The translations under genes were made by a program, and so were the position numbers. DNA of 64,000 bases from Warburgia ugandensis (taxonomy: Eukaryota > Streptophyta > Magnoliopsida > Canellales > Canellaceae), in contig CP141126.1 in assembly GCA_035236585.1 (NCBI GenBank), positions 10,801,001 to 10,865,000 on the forward strand, read 5' to 3'. Shown here one piece after another: positions 57,680-64,000 of this stretch; the stretch's first letter is position 1; each line of letters begins with the position of its first letter. The notes beneath the pieces are model-generated. The model saw nothing but the letters and a program-made list of their open reading frames with translations, did no database searches and was not told the DNA's origin.

Positions 57680-59005
57680 TTAGGGGGCTGGCTTAGATTT
57701 TGCAGTTCATTTATCTTTTGGTAAGCTCACTTATTTTCACATTGAGGTTGAAGTAGTTTTGTTCCAAAAGTTTTTTCCTAAGAAGTTTTAGTTTAGGGGT
57801 GTGTGTGTCTATATATATATATATATATTATACAATCATGATCCAACAAGATTAATTAATGCTCCAGATTTCCTCAATAATTTGATCAAACTCATTGTGC
57901 TCAACCCCACATGGATTCAGACTTGAAGATTCCCTTTGGTCGAGCAAAATGATTTTTAGTGGTTAGTAGGATCAAATGGTAGTCCAATGCCAATCTAACA
58001 AGGGGATGAACTTTAGTTGAAGATTTACGAGTCTTTCTTGTAATTCATGGAAATCAATTTATATCGGCCAAACAAACGAACCTTAGCTATCATGATGTAT
58101 GAAGTGAAATGCGCTAATCTTAAAAGCTTGGAAAAAATGAAAATAAATCTTAACCAACCGAATGATTACGATTATTGTATCAAATACTCATTTGCCCAAA
58201 AGATGGCCAGTTTGAACCACCAATCACTCCTACTTTAGGCATGACATTGAGGATTCATATTTGTCTTGTATGAGACTACAAACGAACAGTTTGGATCACC
58301 AAACAATTAGGACCAGTTGTCCTTCTTGTCATGCCTATATAGTTTCTTAACTATTACAAGCTTAGCTTACTGGCCTATGGGTTACTGTACAAAACCTCAT
58401 ATTATGTTCTCATTTTGAATGTTTAGGATTGTCTCCAGTGTCTAACAGTACTTTCCATGATCACCAAGATAGGACCATGACAACAACGATGACAATTTAA
58501 CTTAACAATCCTTTTTAATAAGTAATGAAATATATCTATTATACACTAAGGCAATATAGATTTCCCCCCCAAATATCTATTATTTTGCCATTGCCACGTG
58601 GCACCATTTATTTTATACTTACTTTTTTTTTAGTATTTAAAGTTCTTTTTCTCTCGTGTATATATAGAGAGAGAGAGAGACAATAAATTTCTAAAATCTT
58701 GATATTTCTAACCTCATCAACTTATATTCTTTTGACTTTTAGTTATCCTCGTATTATAATACTAGTCACTAGCCCAAGAAATGTGAGGGTAAATGAAATA
58801 TGTTATTGATAATATTTACTTTGAAATATCATTCTATTTTAGTTCTTGAATTAAATAAAGAGTTAGATGATTCATTGGAGATCTATTTTAATCTAATATC
58901 TACCTAATAAGGTGTCAAGAAGCTAAATGGTTTTAATTGTTAAAGACTAGGCCTACATGTAGCAGGGGCCCTCTCAAAGGTTTGTTTTGTCAAGATAGAA
59001 TAACT

Positions 59006-59048
<43 letters not shown>

Positions 59049-59755
59049 ATATTAAAGGTTAATTTGTTTATATGCCTGACATAGAATGAGATAAATATTT
59101 AAATCTCTCGCTAGAGTATTCTAAAAACACTTAATAGTTATGCCTAATGGCAAAAAAAAAGGCATCATGTGTACACAAATTTAGGGGCATAAGTGGTGGA
59201 TGTTTTTCCTCTTAGGATTTCTTTGTTTACATTAACATAGAGTATTGCAGGGATAGCTTGGATCATTGGATGACTTAGATCATTAAGATGAGGTTGCCTG
59301 TATGATAAATTTTCTTTCCTCTAACTTAGATCCAATGAATTAAATCATTGGATGTGTTAGATTACTTGTTTACATTAATATATATCATTACATGGACTAC
59401 TTTGATCATTAAGATGAAGTACATAGTTCTCTGTTTACATTTACGTAGAGATCTATTTAATAATTAAGATGAGGGATTGATTACAAATTTGAAAATGATT
59501 CATTGAGGTGAGTGACGACAGTTAATGTTCATATGTTTTTTAAAATCTCGACATATCATAGCATCTTGTCTAATTCGGATTGTGGTAGTTTGAATTGCTT
59601 ATTATATGCATTGAAATTTACAAGTTTTGTGCTATGATCAAATGAGAATTTATAATGCCTTTAATGAATTTTATTCAATCGGGTTTCATGGTATTGTTAA
59701 TTATGGATCTTGTATGTAGAATATATCTTCTTTATTTCATCACTATAATTAGATG
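57680..59755. other. Intergenic with microsatellites and a degenerate repeat
   Basis: A GT/AT tract at ~57799-57829, (GA)n at ~58665-58681 and (GA)n at ~59011-59046. At 59225-59485, three diverged copies of a TTTACATTAA ... GATCATTAAGATGA motif recur. No gene was recognised. Confidence 0.55.
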
Positions 59756-59759
59756 ATTT

Positions 59760-60944
59760 CTGTTGAATTGATGATGGAGGCTTGGTGGCTAGCCTTTGAG
59801 AGGCTAACTCCAGGATGAGGGGTGTGTCTTGGGGATTTGAGCCACTAGTGCTCTTGAGTTTTTACGAGATCCGTGGTTTCCTATTTTATGATTTATGACA
59901 GGTACTTCTACTCTATAGATGTCATGCTAGGAGGGATTAGGGCCACTCACCTACCCTCTGAATTTATGAGATGATAGACACATGCCCATAGATGGCATTC
60001 GATAGGGGTTGATAACATGGGTAGTCCACACTACCTGTCCGAGCCTACTTATGGGGACGGATGATGAATTTCTCGTTATTGTGTTGACGGGGAGCTACAG
60101 TGGTTGAGACCTAGGTGTGGTTGCCACTACAGCATGACGATTGATACTCTTGTTTTGTATACCTGCATGATGAGCATAGAGATGCTATTATATGCCTGTG
60201 TGTGACGATGCACAGAGAATTGATATGAGCACTCATGATTTGTTGTACATACACACTCGTGGGACCCACATACTTTGGGGTACCCTGCTTGTTTATTGTA
60301 TGCTCATTGAGATTAGATCATATTATGTTTTACATCAATGAGATTATTATGTTTTATACCCATGAGATTCATGTTTTATCCCACATGATGTTTTTGCTTA
60401 GGATACTTATATTCAATGGATATTATGACGTGAGCTTATCTCAACATTGTTATTCATATTTGCTTTTTATGTTTAATTTGTTATTACATTAAATGTCTAT
60501 GTACCTACCAAGCATTGCTTGCCGAGACATTGCAATATTGTTACAATGCCTCAGATATTAAGAGAAAGACAGGACTGATGAGGAGCTAGACGAATAATAA
60601 TCGTGATATCTCAATTGAAGGTATGTTTTGATTCCACATAGTATGTATATGTATATATGCATTATTGGACTTGATTATATTGTTGTTGGGAATGTGGCTG
60701 TTGACTGGATGGGTCATGGAGTAGTGAACTTGTTTTAAAAAGGTTTATTTGGTTAAATGAAAAAATTATTGAGTTTCAAAAGCAAAAGATTGCATAATGA
60801 GTTGATAGTTAACACTAGAGGTTTTTCTTAAAATAAATTTCAATTGAAATTGTTTTTTACTGTTTTAGTTTTAAAATTTTGGGCCCCACTTTTCCAAAAA
60901 ATTTATTAAAAAGTGTTGAAAAACCTAGGTCGTCGCATAAGTAG
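59760..60944 (-). mobile_element. LTR fragment related to the 12.3-kb solo LTR
   Basis: Read on the minus strand from 60944 it begins TGCGACGACCTAGGTTTTTC, then ACACTTTTTAAT. This resembles the start of the solo LTR (TGTAACGACCCGGGTTTTCA, then ATGCATTTTTAAA). Shared words such as CTCGGCAA also occur. The far end was not found, so the left border is a guess. Confidence 0.45.
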
Positions 60945-60962
60945 TCAAATAAAAATGTAAAA

Positions 60963-61022
60963 AAAGAGCAGTCCAGGTGCACAAAGCTCCCATGTATGCA
61001 TGGTCTAGGAAAGGGGTGGACC
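60963..61022 (-). repeat. Au SINE, 5'-truncated
   Basis: Only ~60 bp of the 3' end (GAGCAGTCCAGGTGCACAAA to AAGGGGTGGACC). Flanking AATAAAAATGTAA and a similar A-rich copy after the element fit a target duplication. Confidence 0.85.
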
Positions 61023-61029
61023 AATAAAA

Positions 61030-61705
61030 AAAAATGTAATTAACTTAATATAAAATAGATTTGGCTGCAATGCTTATTTTTACATAAATAGGCCCCAGTT
61101 AAATATCTTATTATCTCTAACCTATCCTATTTATCTTAGCCCCAGTTAAATCCCTAAAATCTCTTTTTCTATCACTTATCTAATTTATCTTCTTCTAATT
61201 TAAATTTTTTTGAATTATATAATTATATATATTGAATTGAGCTAATTACTTTTTTCTTTGAACTCTTGAACCCCATTTTCTTTATATCACTTAACTAATT
61301 TTGAAAATTTAAATTAAACATTCTTAAAATTTTGAGTTATTTTATTTAATTATAATTCATTAGTTAGATAAATGAACCTCCCAAATAATTTGCTTGATGC
61401 ATCCTTTTTTTTCGGCCACTGTAACTATAATTGAGTGCATTATGTACCAATAAAAATCCTAGAATCTCTCAGTATATATACTTATCTAATTATTTTTATA
61501 TTATAATCCTATATTATTGATAAAATGAGTAGATCTTTCAAGAATTATTAAATTTTTTGTTAACAAATAGGACTTCTAATAAAAATTATCATTTTTTTAG
61601 AATATCTCTTTATCTGTCTCTTCTTCTTTTAAAGTAGAAAGAAAATAATCTTTTATAATTATTTTTATAATTTATTTTAAAATAGGCCTAACTACTAATT
61701 TCTTT
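61030..61705. other. Very AT-rich intergenic stretch
   Basis: No gene or repeat family was recognised. Confidence 0.5.
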
Positions 61706-61710
61706 TCAAG

Positions 61711-61838
61711 AAGGGAGTCGTCGCAAAGGTAAAGTTGCAGTGGCGTGACTTTGAATGCAGAGGTTCAGGATATAAAAACAGTCTTTGACAAAAATATAAA
61801 GTAAGACTCTGTACTATGTGAACTTGAATTGCCTTTTT
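61711..61838 (+). repeat. Au SINE, diverged
   Basis: It has the head AAGGGAGTCGTCGCAAAGGT, the B-box area AGAGGTTCAGGA and the AACAGTCTTTGACAAAAATA block. The 3' end is incomplete. Confidence 0.75.
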
Positions 61839-61844
61839 AGTAAT

Positions 61845-62262
61845 TATTTAATCTTTCAAGGGTGTTTTAGTCGACTCAACTGATCTCTTGACGTCGGTTC
61901 CCGGTCAATAAGTCCGAGACAGCTCGGCCCGCATTATTTGATAACGACATCTAATAATCTAAATTAAAAAAAGAAAAAGAAAATAAAAGAGTACACAAAT
62001 ACTTGCTTCTTTCAGTTATAATAAATAAATTAAAATTCATCGGATGAAGAATTGAAAAATAAAGGAAAAAAGGAAACCCGACTGCTTCTTCCTCCCCTGC
62101 TACAGTGTATATTCGGATGCCCTGTCCTGGTCCGAGCGCAGCCGGATCGACTACTGATCGACGAAATTCCACTTCCCCTTTCCCTTCTCCAGTTTTCATA
62201 CTTCCAGGAAGTAGCAATGGCGTGATTTAGTGCTCGCTTCCGGATCTCTTTCAGTTTCCAAA
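61845..62262 (+). promoter_or_regulatory. Promoter and 5' leader of the EXO70A1-like gene
   Basis: GC-richer from about 62.08 kb. A minimal upstream frame ATGGCGTGA (Met-Ala-stop) lies at 62217-62225. TCTCTTTCAG ending at 62254 may be a leader-intron acceptor, in which case the small frame could be intronic. Confidence 0.45.
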
Positions 62263-64000
62263 ATGGGAGTTCCTTTGCGAATGGAAACCCTAGCAGAGCG
62301 AGCGGTCTTCATGAGAGAGTCTCTCCAGAAGAGCCAGACTATCACAGATAACATGGTAGCAATTCTTGGATCTTTCGATCATCGTTTGTCTGCTCTTGAT
62401 TCTGCAATGCGCCCTACGCAGGTAAGCAAGATTCATCCCTTAATGGATTCCAATTTCGATTTAGGTTTTCTCTTACTCTGTTTGTGCATCTGTTGTGTGC
62501 TTACCTGATTCGTTGTTTTGATCTGTTTCATGAGGGATACATCCGCAAAGTTCTAGTTTTCTTTCGTTTGGTTTATTCTTTTGTTGGATTTGTGCTGAAT
62601 GTATAGGTGAGGACGCATTCTATCCGGAAAGCGCACGAGAGTATAGATAAGACTTTGAAATCGGTAGATGTTATATTGGCTCAATTCGATCTCTCGCGCC
62701 AGGTTAGTAATTTCTCATTGGTCTATGTTTATGTGTTCACTTCTCCTTTCATGTCGCAGCTTTGTCTTTGCTAAGAATTGGAATTACCAGTTCAATCGTC
62801 TGAGAGATGCTTCCTGAATAAACCTGATGTGCTGGAGCTTATAGTCGTGATATGTAATTATTCTGCAAAATTTGGTTCCTAAATTGATGTCGTGCCCCTT
62901 GCTATTTTTCATAATCTATGACAGTTCTTTCATTTTTCCCATTTGTTATGAATAAATTCAACTAGAAATCTCCATGCCTACAAAATCGATTTTTGAAAAA
63001 CTAAATCTTGTTATATGACACTGGGACAGATTTGCCACTCGGTGCTAACAACAGAAGGAATCTAGTTGCACTAATTATGATGCCGTTAGAAAGTGTTTCA
63101 TTTCCTTGCCTGCTAATATGTATACCTTCAAGTTTTCACTAGCTTTGCCAGCAATCATGTTCTGGATTTCCAATTGCTTCACTAGAAAATAAAGAGGGCA
63201 TTACTTAGACACTGGTTAATATTTTAGAAAAAAACATCTGATGGATTTCATATGGATTTACTTGTAAACGAGAAGTTAATGGGTTTCATATGGATTTACT
63301 TGTAAACGAGAAGTTAATGGATTTCGTATGGATTTACTTGTAAACGAGAAGTTTTGGTCTAATTTTCATGGAGGGATGGTGGGGGAAAAGAAAAGACAAA
63401 AAGCAGAAAAACCATGCACTTATATCTTTGTCGTTTTTCACAAGCTGATTTATACAAATTCATGTATTTGAAGCAAGGTTCTGTTTAGTATTATTGGCAT
63501 CTTGGTGAGGCTTTTGGCTAAACTTGCATCTGCAGTTGCTGGTGAGGAAGAGTTTGGATTGGGTCTGGTGAAGAGATATTTATTGTCATATGTAGAACAC
63601 CTACTTTAGGTTATTTTTGTTCATGGCTTTCATCTTCTGATCAATATTCTGAGGGCGTAGAGAACCCTAGCTTGATTTGCGCTGTTGGTTGACCAGCTTG
63701 GGTTTTTGCAACCTCTTGTGCAAAGGGGGATAGGACATGTCTAGACTGCTTTGCAATATTGTTGTCAAGATCTGTGTATTTTGCACTCATTATTTACGTG
63801 GCACTGTCACAAGGGCAGGTAACTTTAAGTGGTATTTTACAGTGCAGAAAGTGGGGATATGGAATTTATGCTGGGTATCCTAAGAAATATATGAGGTGAA
63901 TGGTCATTAACCCTGTTTGGTTCTTTTGTTGTGAAGAAGAGCAAGCCTGTGGCAGTTTAAGTGTGAATTAGATGGATTTTGTTGGTTGTATCTTATGTTT
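62263..64000 (+). CDS. EXO70A1: EXO70A1-like exocyst subunit, 5' part only
   Basis: Two coding exons are visible, 62263-62421 (53 codons, ending at a GTAAGC donor) and 62607-62702 (32 codons, ending at GTTAGT); both match the N-terminus of plant EXO70A1. The protein begins MGVPLRMETLAERAVFMRES, with SQTITDNMVAILGSFDHRLS and the boundary RPTQ|VRTHSIRKAHESIDKTLK. EXO70A1 tethers secretory vesicles to the plasma membrane as part of the exocyst. Exon 3 is not found before the window ends, so intron 2 is over 1.29 kb and most of the ~640-residue protein lies outside. The start is supported by family homology; a second Met lies six residues on. Confidence 0.92.
63241..63353. repeat. 38-bp tandem repeat, three copies, in EXO70A1 intron 2
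   Basis: Units start at 63241, 63279 and 63317, each reading ATGGATTTCATATGGATT with one or two changes, followed by TACTTGTAAACGAGAAGTTA. Units are over 90% identical. Confidence 0.93.

Overview
The window is nuclear DNA from a flowering plant. It is AT-rich, its genes carry many introns, and it holds four plant gene families in about 64 kb. The rest is mostly transposon debris: at least 27 copies or fragments of the tRNA-derived Au SINE, L1-type LINEs, LTR retrotransposon pieces and small DNA elements. The sequence does not settle the species; the genes look like those of a non-grass angiosperm.

Layout. 1-2.6 kb: no gene recognised. 2.6-7.5 kb (minus): a BED zinc-finger / DUF659 / hAT-dimerisation protein of 678 aa, a domesticated-transposase type gene. 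7.5-25.5 kb: gene-poor, with many Au SINEs, a 2.88-kb solo LTR nested inside one SINE, a ~53-bp minisatellite, a truncated LINE, a hAT-type MITE nested in another SINE, and a 416-bp element with terminal inverted repeats. 26.5-35.4 kb (plus): a NIMA-related kinase of the NEK6 type, 14 coding exons, 1077 aa. 35.6-42.3 kb: intergenic with SINEs. 42.4-50.9 kb (minus): a circadian-clock pseudo-response regulator of the PRR5/PRR9 clade, 8 coding exons, 771 aa; intron 4 has a GC-AG boundary and hosts an antisense LINE. 51-62 kb: SINEs, a PIF/Harbinger relic with other elements inside it, and an LTR fragment. 62.26 kb to the end (plus): the first two coding exons of an EXO70A1-like exocyst gene that runs off the window.

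The four genes are unrelated in function (nuclear domesticated transposase, microtubule-linked kinase, clock repressor, exocytosis tether) and form no cluster. Points that stand out are: loss of a predicted catalytic Asp in the hAT-like protein; two in-frame tandem duplications in the NEK tail; an evening element and two G-boxes just upstream of the PRR start codon; the GC-AG PRR intron carrying a LINE; and several nested insertions whose target-site duplications can still be read, giving a relative insertion order. All exon boundaries were assigned by eye from splice signals, reading frame and family homology.
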